Origin: DATAXP01 sp963708675
Lineage (GTDB): Bacteria; Planctomycetota; Planctomycetia; Pirellulales; PNKZ01
DNA length: 64,000 bases
Assembly (NCBI GenBank): GCA_963708675.1
Contig: CAVPTO010000003.1
Span: 3,410,001-3,474,000, forward strand
Direction: 5' to 3'
Below are positions 1 through 7,697 of the stretch, piece after piece. The translations under genes were made by a program, and so were the position numbers. Position 1 is the stretch's first letter. Every line of letters begins with the position of its first letter. The notes beneath the pieces were generated by a model. That model was given only the letters and a program-made list of their open reading frames with translations. It had not been told where the DNA came from and searched no databases.

Positions 1-905
1 TCGATCCCGACAAGACGCCCGGCGTGGTGCCCGAGTCGGAGCGTCCGACGGTGCCGGTCGAAGCTCCGCTAACCGACAAAACTCCGGCCCAAGTGCAACT
101 CGTGCCGGCTGAGACGGTGATCGCCCCAGGCGAAAAGCTACAATATAAGGTCCGCCTGTTTAACGCCGCCGGGCAGTACATCGAGGATGCGAAGGACGTG
201 AAGTTCGAAGTCACCGGCCCCGGGCAGATTGCCGCCGACGGCGCCTACACGGCCGACAGCGCGCCGCAGCACAGCGGACTCACCGTCAAGGCAACGGTCG
301 GCTCGCTCACGGGCTCGGCACGTCTGCGAGTGATTCCACCTTTGCCGTGGAAGTGGGACTTCAGCGACAAGGAAGTGCCGGCGACGTGGGTTGGCATGCG
401 ATATCGTCACCAGATTCGAGAGGTCGACGGCAACCCTATCATGGTGAAGATCACGACGATCCCGCTCGGCACCAAGAGCCGAGGCTGGTTCGGCCGCGAC
501 GAGTTGCACGACTACACGATTCAAGCCGACATCCTCGGCAAGACCGACGACAACAAAATGCCCGACGTCGGGTTGATTGCACAGCGCTACACGATGGACC
601 TGCAAGGCACGAAGCAAGAGCTGCAGCTTCGTACTTGGGACTCGGAGCTTGCACGATGGTCGAAGACCGTTCCGTTCGCATGGAAGCCCGACACGTGGTA
701 CACGTCGAAGTTCCAGGCCTCGACGGACGGCAAGAAGACTGTGCTCCGCGGCAAGGTGTGGGAACGCGACAAACCGGAGCCGTCGGAGTGGAGCATCGAA
801 GCAACCGACGACGGCGGCAACCTTCAAGGCAGCCCCGGCATGTTCGGCAACGCGACCGATGCCGAACTGTTCATCGACAACGTCACGGTAACACCGAACT
901 CATAA
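1..905 (+). CDS. C-terminal part of a secreted protein with Ig-like and LamG-like domains (5' end outside window)
   Basis: The frame is open from base 3, so this is the 3' part of a longer gene. About 300 residues are visible. Residues roughly 20-110 form an Ig-like (BIG2-type) beta module on the pattern of 'VQLVPAETVIAPGEKLQYKV'. The rest (from 'WKWDFSDKEVPATW') looks like a concanavalin/laminin-G-type sandwich ending in 'AELFIDNVTVTP'. This arrangement is familiar from the C-terminal ends of planctomycete PQQ-like propeller proteins, so the missing N-terminus probably holds a propeller; that part is inference. The next gene on the same strand, about 65 bases on, is a PQQ-propeller protein, which suggests one transcription unit. 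No enzymatic residues can be named. Confidence 0.7.
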   Translation, partial: DPDKTPGVVPESERPTVPVEAPLTDKTPAQVQLVPAETVIAPGEKLQYKVRLFNAAGQYIEDAKDVKFEVTGPGQIAADGAYTADSAPQHSGLTVKATVGSLTGSARLRVIPPLPWKWDFSDKEVPATWVGMRYRHQIREVDGNPIMVKITTIPLGTKSRGWFGRDELHDYTIQADILGKTDDNKMPDVGLIAQRYTMDLQGTKQELQLRTWDSELARWSKTVPFAWKPDTWYTSKFQASTDGKKTVLRGKVWERDKPEPSEWSIEATDDGGNLQGSPGMFGNATDAELFIDNVTVTPNS

Positions 906-913
906 CATTCTGC

Positions 914-931
914 CGGCGAGCCAGCTCGCCG
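914..931. other. Small intergenic hairpin
   Basis: A perfect 7-bp inverted repeat (CGGCGAG / CTCGCCG) with a 4-base loop (CCAG) lies just after the first stop codon. No T-tract follows, so it is not a typical intrinsic terminator. The arm sequence is close to the 'gccggcgag / ctcgccggc' arms seen in the family E intergenic repeats. Confidence 0.5.
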
Positions 932-969
932 TGTCACAGCTCGCAGAGTAATTGATACTGGAGACTCGC

Positions 970-2676
970 ATGACTCGCCGTTCCATCACTCCTTTTTCGA
1001 TCGTCAGCATAGCTGCGCTCGGCATCGCCGCGCTTGGCATCGTTGCTCTCGGCGTCAGTGCCGTGACCGTCGCCGCGATGAAGTCCGAAGGCACCGCGCC
1101 CTACGGCCCGCACGACTGGCCCATGTGGGGCGGCACGACGGCTCGCGACAACACGCCCGACTCGACGAACATTCCGACCGAATTCGTCCCCGGCGACACT
1201 GACGCCAAAACCGGCGCGTGGAAGAAAGACACTTCAGAGAACGTCCGTTGGGCCTCGAGCCTCGGCTCGCAGAGCTATGGCAACCCGGTTGTCGCCAACG
1301 GTCAGGTTTACGTCGGCACGAACAACGGTCACGGCTACATCAAGCGCTACCCCGACACCGTCGATCTCGGTTGCCTGTTGGCCTTCCGCGAGAGCGATGG
1401 CGAGTTTCTGTGGCAGGCTAGCAGCGAGAAACTTTCCACGGGTCGCGTACACGATTGGCCGCTGCAGGGCATCTGCTCGACGCCGATGGTCGAGGGCGAC
1501 CGCCTGTGGTACGTCACCAGCCGCGGCGAGGTGACCTGCCTCGACACGCAAGGCTTTCACGACGAAGAGAACGACGGCCCGTACAAGGACGAGAAGTACA
1601 CGACCAAAGACGAAGCTGACGTCGTTTGGGTTCTCGACATGATGAAGGAGCTTGGCGTTTCGCAGCACAACATGTGCAGCTGCTCGATCGGTGCGCTCGG
1701 CGATCTGCTGTTCGTCTGCACGAGCAACGGCGTCGACGAGACACACGTGAACCTGCCGGCCCCGAAGGCGCCGAGTTTCCTCTGCGTTAACAAACACACA
1801 GGCAAGCTGATCTGGCAGGATGCATCGCCGGGCGACAACATTCTGCATGGGCAATGGTCTAGCCCGTGCATCGCGACCTTCGACGGAGTGCCGCAGTGCA
1901 TCTTCGCCGGCGGCGACGGATGGCTGTACAGCTTCCAGGCCGATGCCGGCAAGGACGGCAAGCCGACGCTGCTTTGGAAGTTCGACGCGAACCCGAAGGA
2001 ATCGAAGTACATCCTCGGCGGACGCGGCACGCGCAACGAGATCATCGGCACGCCGATGGCCCACAACGGCAAGGTCTATTTGGCCGTCGGACAGGACCCC
2101 GAGCACGGCGAAGGCGTCGGCCACTTGTGGTGTCTCGATCCGACGAAGCGTGGCGACATCAGCTCGGAGCTCGCCTTCAAGCTGCCCGACACGACAAACC
2201 CGATTCCGCATCGCCGCTTGCAAGCGGTCGTGGCTGAAGATGGCGAAGTGGCCCGGCCGAACCCGAACTCAGGCGTCATTTGGCATTACAGCGAGCAAGA
2301 CAGCGACGGCGACGGCAAGGTGAAGTTCGAAGAAACGATGCACCGCACCTGTGCCACGGCGTCGGTGAAAGACGGACTGCTGTTCATCCCCGATTTCAGC
2401 GGCCTGTTCCACTGCCTCGATGCCGAAACCGGAAAGGTCCACTGGACGCACGATTTGTTCGCCGCCACGTGGGGTTCGGCCTTGATCGTCGACGGCAAGG
2501 TTTTCGTGGGTGACGAAGAAGGCAAGTTGAGCGTCTTCAAGGCCTCGGCCGAGAAGGAGATTCTCGCCGAGATCGACATGGGCAACTCCATCTACAGCAC
2601 TCCAGTCGCCGCGAACAACACGTTGTTCATCGCCAACAAGACGCACGTCTTCGCCGTCGCGAAGGACGCCAACTAA
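970..2676 (+). CDS. PQQ-like beta-propeller repeat protein (secreted)
   Basis: A protein of 568 residues. A hydrophobic N-terminal segment (about residues 10-38, Ala/Leu/Gly rich) is a signal peptide or anchor. The body has repeated propeller blades of the PQQ/BamB type: 'GNPVVANGQVYVGTNNGHG', 'GLLFIPDFSGLFHCLDAETG', 'GSALIVDGKVFVGDEEGKL'. The 'DWPMWGG' entry motif is typical of planctomycete members. The ATG at 970 is preferred to an in-frame TTG at 952 because GGAG lies 6 bases before it. Such proteins occur in the planctomycete periplasm. Catalysis cannot be inferred, since most family members are scaffolds rather than dehydrogenases. It follows the Ig/LamG gene on the same strand and probably shares its transcript. 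Confidence 0.85.
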   Translation: MTRRSITPFSIVSIAALGIAALGIVALGVSAVTVAAMKSEGTAPYGPHDWPMWGGTTARDNTPDSTNIPTEFVPGDTDAKTGAWKKDTSENVRWASSLGSQSYGNPVVANGQVYVGTNNGHGYIKRYPDTVDLGCLLAFRESDGEFLWQASSEKLSTGRVHDWPLQGICSTPMVEGDRLWYVTSRGEVTCLDTQGFHDEENDGPYKDEKYTTKDEADVVWVLDMMKELGVSQHNMCSCSIGALGDLLFVCTSNGVDETHVNLPAPKAPSFLCVNKHTGKLIWQDASPGDNILHGQWSSPCIATFDGVPQCIFAGGDGWLYSFQADAGKDGKPTLLWKFDANPKESKYILGGRGTRNEIIGTPMAHNGKVYLAVGQDPEHGEGVGHLWCLDPTKRGDISSELAFKLPDTTNPIPHRRLQAVVAEDGEVARPNPNSGVIWHYSEQDSDGDGKVKFEETMHRTCATASVKDGLLFIPDFSGLFHCLDAETGKVHWTHDLFAATWGSALIVDGKVFVGDEEGKLSVFKASAEKEILAEIDMGNSIYSTPVAANNTLFIANKTHVFAVAKDAN

Positions 2677-2701
2677 GCGCGATCGAATTCACCGCCCCAA
2701 G

Positions 2702-2723
2702 CCCAGGGCCTGCCGGCCCTGGG
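2702..2723. other. Perfect 9-bp intergenic hairpin
   Basis: CCCAGGGCC and GGCCCTGGG form a perfect 9-bp stem with a 4-base loop between the propeller gene and the receiver gene. No T-run follows. It could attenuate or stabilise the transcript between the two genes, but this is only inference. Confidence 0.55.
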
Positions 2724-2738
2724 TCGGAACCTTCATAG

Positions 2739-3116
2739 ATGTCCCACACCAAACACGTCCTCGACGTCGGGCAATGCGACCCCGATCATTCCTCGATCCG
2801 TCGCATGATCGAATCGTGCGGCGGCAAGGTCACTCGCACGCACGGCATGGATGACACGCTCGACGCGCTGCGCAAAGACCCGTTCGCGCTCGTGCTGATC
2901 AACCGCAAGCTCGACGCCGACTACAGCGACGGCATGGAGATCCTGAAGCGGATCAAGTCCGATGACGACTTGAAAAAGACGCCGGTGATGATCGTCACCA
3001 ACTATCCCGAGCATCAACAGTCGGCCGTCGCCGCAGGCGCCGAGCTCGGCTTCGGCAAGGCCGAACTGTCTCGTCCCGAGACGCTCGAACGCGTGCAGCG
3101 CTTTCTCACCGCCTAG
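2739..3116 (+). CDS. Receiver-domain protein with degenerate phosphoacceptor
   Basis: A stand-alone 125-residue protein with the (beta-alpha)5 pattern of response-regulator receivers. The N-terminal acidic pocket is reduced to 'GQCDPDH' (D14). The usual phosphoacceptor position in 'LVLINRKL' is Asn55 instead of Asp. The switch Thr87 ('MIVTNYP') and the Lys107 ('FGKAEL') are retained. The family normally accepts phosphate on that Asp, so this protein is probably a pseudo-receiver working by binding, or is locked in one state. There is no output domain and no adjacent histidine kinase. A hairpin lies between it and the upstream propeller gene. Confidence 0.75.
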   Translation: MSHTKHVLDVGQCDPDHSSIRRMIESCGGKVTRTHGMDDTLDALRKDPFALVLINRKLDADYSDGMEILKRIKSDDDLKKTPVMIVTNYPEHQQSAVAAGAELGFGKAELSRPETLERVQRFLTA

Positions 3117-3181
3117 ATTCGCCGCCCGCCAGCGCTGCGGCCGCTGCGTCGACTTTGCTTGCCTCTTCGCGGCGAGTCAGT

Positions 3182-4177
3182 CTACTTGCGCTTCACGAAC
3201 CATGTGATGCCCGCGACCACGAGCGCCAGCGCCAGCCCCACACCGTACTGCGTCAGCAGCGGCACGGCAGCCAGGTCGCGCGAGAACTGACCCGCGATCT
3301 GAATCGTGATTGCCGACGCCGCGAACGTCAGCGCGGCCGCCACACCGGTGAACTTGAGCCGATTCTTCTTGCGCTCGGCGATCGCCTCGGGATCGAAATC
3401 CTCTTGCGCGTCTTCGGCATCTTGCGCCGAGGTGACGCCCATCTCGCGCGCGGCCGCCTCGCGCGGATAGAACTTGTTCACAATCTCGTGCACCGCGGCC
3501 GGCGTGCAGATTACCGATCGAATCGTCATGCCCATGCGCAGCCGCAACTCGTCTTCCAAGTTCGTCGGCAGCGGATTCGGCGAAGCGACCAAGATGCGGT
3601 CGTTGTCGATCATCAATGGGACGGCTGAATACTGACGCGCCATCATGGCCGGCATCTTGCCAATCAGGTCCAGGTCGAACTCAATCTCCTGCAAGTCGAC
3701 ATAAGACAGTCCTTGCGATTCGGCCAACGCCTGCGAAACGACGTTCGCGGGAATCTTTTGCTGTACGAGCGCCTCGTGCAGTTCGACACCGATGGCGACG
3801 GCCAGCTTCTTGGCCTTGGCCATCTGCTCGGCATCGACGACCTTGCGCTTGATGAGAATTTCTTCGAGCGACCGCTTGCGCGTCTCGCCCTTTGTGCTGC
3901 GGCCGAGCGTCGCATCGTAGTCGCTCTTGCGACGCGAGTCGGTCAGGCAGAGCATCGCCTTGGTCAACTCGTTCAACAACCCGTGCGCTTTGTCGGCGTA
4001 CTCGGTCGCGAGATACTTGCGGACGTGAGCGCTCATCTTGTTGTAGTGAGCGCGGATTTGACTCGGGTCATCCTCGAAGTTCTTCAGCCGCATCAGTTGA
4101 TAATGACTGAGTGGCCGATTCTTTTCGGTGATGCCCAGCCAGCGCGAATAGATATCGCCTTGAACTTGTGGAGGCAT
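3182..4177 (-). CDS. Membrane protein with J-like N-terminus and MshEN (GspE N-terminal) domain
   Basis: A 331-residue protein in three parts. Residues about 8-95 resemble a J-domain-like helical region ('WLGITEKNRPLSHYQLM', 'LTDSRRKSDYDATL') but the HPD tripeptide of DnaJ is not visible. Residues about 100-225 match the MshEN/T2SSE N-terminal fold ('SLEEILIKRKVVDAEQMAKA', then 'SYVDLQEIEFDLDLIGKMP' and 'PLMIDNDRILVASPNP'). This fold belongs to secretion ATPases and binds c-di-GMP in some of them. Two hydrophobic helices (about 268-290 and 303-326) end the protein. No ATPase domain follows. The likely role is a membrane-tethered regulatory or sensory protein; c-di-GMP binding is inference only. 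Confidence 0.65.
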   Translation of the reverse strand: MPPQVQGDIYSRWLGITEKNRPLSHYQLMRLKNFEDDPSQIRAHYNKMSAHVRKYLATEYADKAHGLLNELTKAMLCLTDSRRKSDYDATLGRSTKGETRKRSLEEILIKRKVVDAEQMAKAKKLAVAIGVELHEALVQQKIPANVVSQALAESQGLSYVDLQEIEFDLDLIGKMPAMMARQYSAVPLMIDNDRILVASPNPLPTNLEDELRLRMGMTIRSVICTPAAVHEIVNKFYPREAAAREMGVTSAQDAEDAQEDFDPEAIAERKKNRLKFTGVAAALTFAASAITIQIAGQFSRDLAAVPLLTQYGVGLALALVVAGITWFVKRK

Positions 4178-4286
4178 GACGAGGGCGTATCAGAAGACGA
4201 CAGTGTCAGGAAGTGGCCGCAAGCGACGCGATGGTTCAACCTTCGGCCACTTGCACGGGATTTCGGACGAGCGACATCCGTGGCGA

Positions 4287-4583
4287 CTATTCGGAGATGA
4301 CTTCCTTGACGGGCTGAACGAAGTGCGGGGTCTTCTGCGAAGCGGTCAGCTCGGCGGCCTTCTTGTCCGCTTGCTTCCGCTCGGCGTATTCGAACAGCGC
4401 AACGCGCTTGAGCGACTGGTTGAAGACTCCCCAGAACGCCTTGAGCCGCACCTCTTTAGGTGTCTTGGCGCGGCTCTTGCGCTTGGCCGGAGCCTTCTTG
4501 GTGCCCTTGGTTTTCTCTTCCGCCGCCTCGGCGGCCTCGCTCTCGCGACGCAACTCTTTACGATCGAGGACTTTACGAGCCAT
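4287..4583 (-). CDS. Small highly charged Lys/Glu/Ala-rich protein
   Basis: A 98-residue protein starting 'MARKVLDRKELRRESEAAE'. The N-terminal half is a low-complexity Lys/Arg/Glu/Ala stretch ('KKAPAKRKSRAKTPKEVR'). The second half ('LKAFWGVFNQSLKRVALFEY') is a compact, probably helical region. The ATG at 4583 has a GGGG element 8 bases upstream and is preferred to the long in-frame extension to 4709, which has no sensible composition. It recalls small conserved planctomycete proteins of unknown function. Its basic character would suit nucleic-acid or ribosome binding, which is inference. Confidence 0.6.
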   Translation of the reverse strand: MARKVLDRKELRRESEAAEAAEEKTKGTKKAPAKRKSRAKTPKEVRLKAFWGVFNQSLKRVALFEYAERKQADKKAAELTASQKTPHFVQPVKEVISE

Positions 4584-4740
4584 TTTTGGACCCCGCACTG
4601 GTGGACGTTGGCCACGTGAACCCGATCTTACCACCGCACGCCGCGGGAAACTAGAGGCGCAAACCCCGTAGCGATACCGAGTTCGCCACCAGTGAACCTC
4701 AAAATTCACCTTCGTCGAGCGACAATATATTCCTACGCGG

Positions 4741-6219
4741 CTATTTGCCTTCCGCGGCCCATTTCTTCATCAAGGCGATGTTGCGGGCCGTCTCGGCGTC
4801 GGGCTTTCCTTTCCCGCGGCCGCCCAAATATTCCGCCATGTCGCTGTCGTACATCGCTGCCGACTCGGGCTGTTCGCCTTTGTCGCCGGTCTCCTTGATC
4901 CACTTGGCTAGCCGGTCGCGCATCTCGACGAGCGTCGATTGATAGGCGGGATCGGCGGCGAGATTCTTAATCTCGTTCGGATCACTCGCGAGGTCATATA
5001 GTTCCTCACTCGGACGCTTCGGCGCGAAGAGCAACTCTTGCACGGGGTCGAGCTTCCCTTGGTCGTGCAGCTCGCGAAGCCGGACGACGATCTCCTTGTG
5101 GTCCTTGTAGCGATTCGGCTGCAAATGAGGTCGCTCGGGGTAGAAGTTGCGAATGTACTTGAACCGCTCGGTGCGGACGGCGCGGATGCGGTCGACCGTC
5201 TCGTCGCAACGATCGCGAGCGGCGAACACTGCGTCGCGCGATTGATAGTCGGCCGCCAGAATGTTGCGACCTTGCATCGTCTTGGGAATGTCGATGCCCG
5301 CCAAAGCCAGCGACGTCGCCGCCATGTCGATGTGCTCGACTAGATCATCACGCACTTGGCCAGCCTTGATGCCCGGCCCACGCACCACGAACGGCACGTG
5401 CATGCCCTCGTCGTAAAGAAACTGTTTGCCACGCGCGTGACTGATGCCATGGTCGGTCATGAAGAACACATAGGTCGTGTCGAGCAGACCTTCGCTCTTC
5501 AAGCGATCGAGCACCTGCTGCACTTCGCGATCGGTCCAGCGAACGGCATCGAGATACTGCGCCCAGTCATCGAGAATGACGGAATCGCGCGGGTAATAAG
5601 GCGGCAGCGTCACGTCCTCGGGCTTCGTGTTCGAGCCCAGCTCCGCCTGCACTTTCTTCTTCCACTTCTCGCCGCCGCGATGCTTACCGCCGTGCAGTTG
5701 CACCTGCATGAAGAACGGCTGCCCTTCTTTGCGGCCGCTCCAATCGGTGCCGTTGTACATCGACGCGGGCCACTCGAAGTTATAGTCGGTCTTCCCCTGA
5801 TTCTTGGTGCCCGGCGCAGCACCGATGCACGTGTAGTAGCCGGCTCGCTTGAAAAGCATCGGCACAGGCTCGACGCCTTGCGGCAAATGAATTTGTTCTT
5901 CTCCTCGGCCGCTGCGATGATTGTGCGCCCCGATACTCGTTTGATACATGCCCGTGATCAACGCCGAGCGGCATGGCGAGCACACGGGGGCCGTGACGAA
6001 CGCGCGTGTGAACTGAACGCCGTCACGCGCCATGCCATCGACGGCGGGCGTTTGGATCGTCTTCTCGCCGTAACACGAGAAGTTCGCCGACATGTCGTCG
6101 ACGAAAATCCACACGATATTCGGGCGCCCTGTTTTCGGAGGCTCGACGGGGGCGGCGCACAACGAGCGCGTCGCAAGCGACGCGGCTAACAGCGTGATCG
6201 ACGTTAGGAGATATTTCAT
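4741..6219 (-). CDS. Secreted sulfatase (family S1), CSPCR active-site motif
   Basis: A 492-residue type I sulfatase hydrolysing sulfate esters through a formylglycine residue. Residues 1-21 are a signal peptide ('SITLLAASLATRSLC'). The metal-binding start is 'RPNIVWIFVDDMS'. The formylglycine motif is 'CSPCR' (Cys80), with Cys in place of the usual Ser or Thr in C-x-P-S-R. The second metal site is 'FFMTDHG' and the C-terminal 'ELYDLASDPNEIKNL' tail is standard. The substrate is unknown; it is likely a sulfated glycan, as for many planctomycete sulfatases. It is the last gene of a three-sulfatase minus-strand unit, 11 bases after the stop of the paralogue at 6231-7697, from which it plainly arose by tandem duplication. 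Confidence 0.9.
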   Translation of the reverse strand: MKYLLTSITLLAASLATRSLCAAPVEPPKTGRPNIVWIFVDDMSANFSCYGEKTIQTPAVDGMARDGVQFTRAFVTAPVCSPCRSALITGMYQTSIGAHNHRSGRGEEQIHLPQGVEPVPMLFKRAGYYTCIGAAPGTKNQGKTDYNFEWPASMYNGTDWSGRKEGQPFFMQVQLHGGKHRGGEKWKKKVQAELGSNTKPEDVTLPPYYPRDSVILDDWAQYLDAVRWTDREVQQVLDRLKSEGLLDTTYVFFMTDHGISHARGKQFLYDEGMHVPFVVRGPGIKAGQVRDDLVEHIDMAATSLALAGIDIPKTMQGRNILAADYQSRDAVFAARDRCDETVDRIRAVRTERFKYIRNFYPERPHLQPNRYKDHKEIVVRLRELHDQGKLDPVQELLFAPKRPSEELYDLASDPNEIKNLAADPAYQSTLVEMRDRLAKWIKETGDKGEQPESAAMYDSDMAEYLGGRGKGKPDAETARNIALMKKWAAEGK

Positions 6220-6230
6220 GGCGTGTGTTG

Positions 6231-7697
6231 CTATTTTCCTTCTTTGGCCCACTGCTTCATCAATTCGATATTACGCATGAATGCAGGCGGCATGCGATGC
6301 CCCGCCTCGGCCGCCATGTCACTATCGTACATGGCGTCGCTCTCGGGAACTCGCCCAAGATCGTTGGTTTCTTCCATCCACCGCTCGAGCCTGCCTCGCA
6401 TGTCGACGAGTGTCGATTGATAGGCGGGATCGGTCGCGAGGTTGTGAATCTCGTACCGGTCGCTGGCAAGTTCGTAGAGTTCCTCGACCGGCCGTGACGG
6501 TGCGAAGATCATGTCCTGCACGGCGTCGAGTTTGCCCTCGGCATGCAGCTCTCGCAGACGAATGACGATCGGTTTCGAGTCCTTGTAGTTGCTCGGCTGC
6601 ATGTGCGAGCGCTGCGGATAGTAGTTGCAAATGTACTTGAACCGATCGGTGCGCACTGCGCGAATGCGATCGACCGTTTCGCCGCAACGATCGCGGGCCG
6701 AGAACACAGCATCGCGTGGCTGGAAATCGGCTGCAAACAGATCGTGACCTTGCATCGATTTCGGAATGTCGATGCCCGCGAGCGCCAACGATGTCGCGGT
6801 CATATCGATGTGCTCGACAAAATCATCGCGTACTTGGCCTGGCTTGATGCCAGGACCAATCACGACAAAAGGCACGTGAATTCCTTCGTCGTACAAGAAT
6901 TGCTTGCCGCGCGCGTGGCTGATGCCGTGGTCGGTCATAAAGAAGACGTAGGTCGTCTCCATCAAGCCTTCGCTCTTCAAGCGATCGAGCACCTGCTGCA
7001 CCTGGCGATCGGTGTAACGAACCGTGTCGAGATACTCCGCCCAATCGTCGAGGATCACAGGATCGCGAGGGTAATACGGCGGAAGTGTCACGTCGCCGGG
7101 TTTGGTCGCTGTGCCGAATTCCTTAGCGACCGTCTGCTTCCAATCTTTGCGATGGCGATACTTACCGCCCAGCAACTGCACCTGCATGAAGAACGGTTGC
7201 CCCGGCTTGCGGCCGCTCCAGTCCGTGCCATCGTACATCGACTCGTCCCAGACGAAGTTGTAGTCGGTTTTGCCCATGCCCTTGGCACCGGGCGCAGCTC
7301 CGATGCACGTGTAGTAGCCGGCGCGTTGAAACTTGGCGGGGACTGGCTCGACGCCGTCGGGGAGATAAATCTTGAGTGTGCCTTGGCCGCTGCGATGATG
7401 CTGCGCCCCGATGCTCGTTTGATACATACCCGTGATGAGGGCCGAGCGGCACGCGGAGCAAACCGGCGCGGTGACGAAAGCGCGGCTGAACCTGAGTCCC
7501 GCGGCCGCCATGCCGTCAACGGCCGGCGTTGCGATCGTCTTCTCGCCGTAGCACGAGAAGTTCGCCGACATGTCGTCGACGAATATCCAGATGATGTTGG
7601 GGCGTTCTGCTTTTGGGCGCTCGACGGGTGCGGCGCCGAGCAAGCGCGTCGCAAGCGACGCGGCCAACACGGAGATAATCGTCGCGATGCGAATCAT
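6231..7697 (-). CDS. Secreted sulfatase (family S1), CSACR active-site motif
   Basis: A 488-residue type I sulfatase, near-identical over long stretches to the protein encoded at 4741-6219 ('IWIFVDDMSANFSCYGEKTI'). It has a signal peptide at residues 1-22. The formylglycine site is 'CSACR' (Cys80): Ala replaces Pro and Cys replaces Ser. C-x-P/A-x-R is still compatible with formylglycine formation. Metal ligands 'VDDMS' and 'MTDHG' are present. The start ATG at 7697 overlaps the stop TGA of the upstream sulfatase in an ATGA arrangement, so the two are translationally coupled. Long in-frame sequence upstream of 7697 belongs to the neighbour's DNA and is not part of this protein. Confidence 0.9.
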   Translation of the reverse strand: MIRIATIISVLAASLATRLLGAAPVERPKAERPNIIWIFVDDMSANFSCYGEKTIATPAVDGMAAAGLRFSRAFVTAPVCSACRSALITGMYQTSIGAQHHRSGQGTLKIYLPDGVEPVPAKFQRAGYYTCIGAAPGAKGMGKTDYNFVWDESMYDGTDWSGRKPGQPFFMQVQLLGGKYRHRKDWKQTVAKEFGTATKPGDVTLPPYYPRDPVILDDWAEYLDTVRYTDRQVQQVLDRLKSEGLMETTYVFFMTDHGISHARGKQFLYDEGIHVPFVVIGPGIKPGQVRDDFVEHIDMTATSLALAGIDIPKSMQGHDLFAADFQPRDAVFSARDRCGETVDRIRAVRTDRFKYICNYYPQRSHMQPSNYKDSKPIVIRLRELHAEGKLDAVQDMIFAPSRPVEELYELASDRYEIHNLATDPAYQSTLVDMRGRLERWMEETNDLGRVPESDAMYDSDMAAEAGHRMPPAFMRNIELMKQWAKEGK

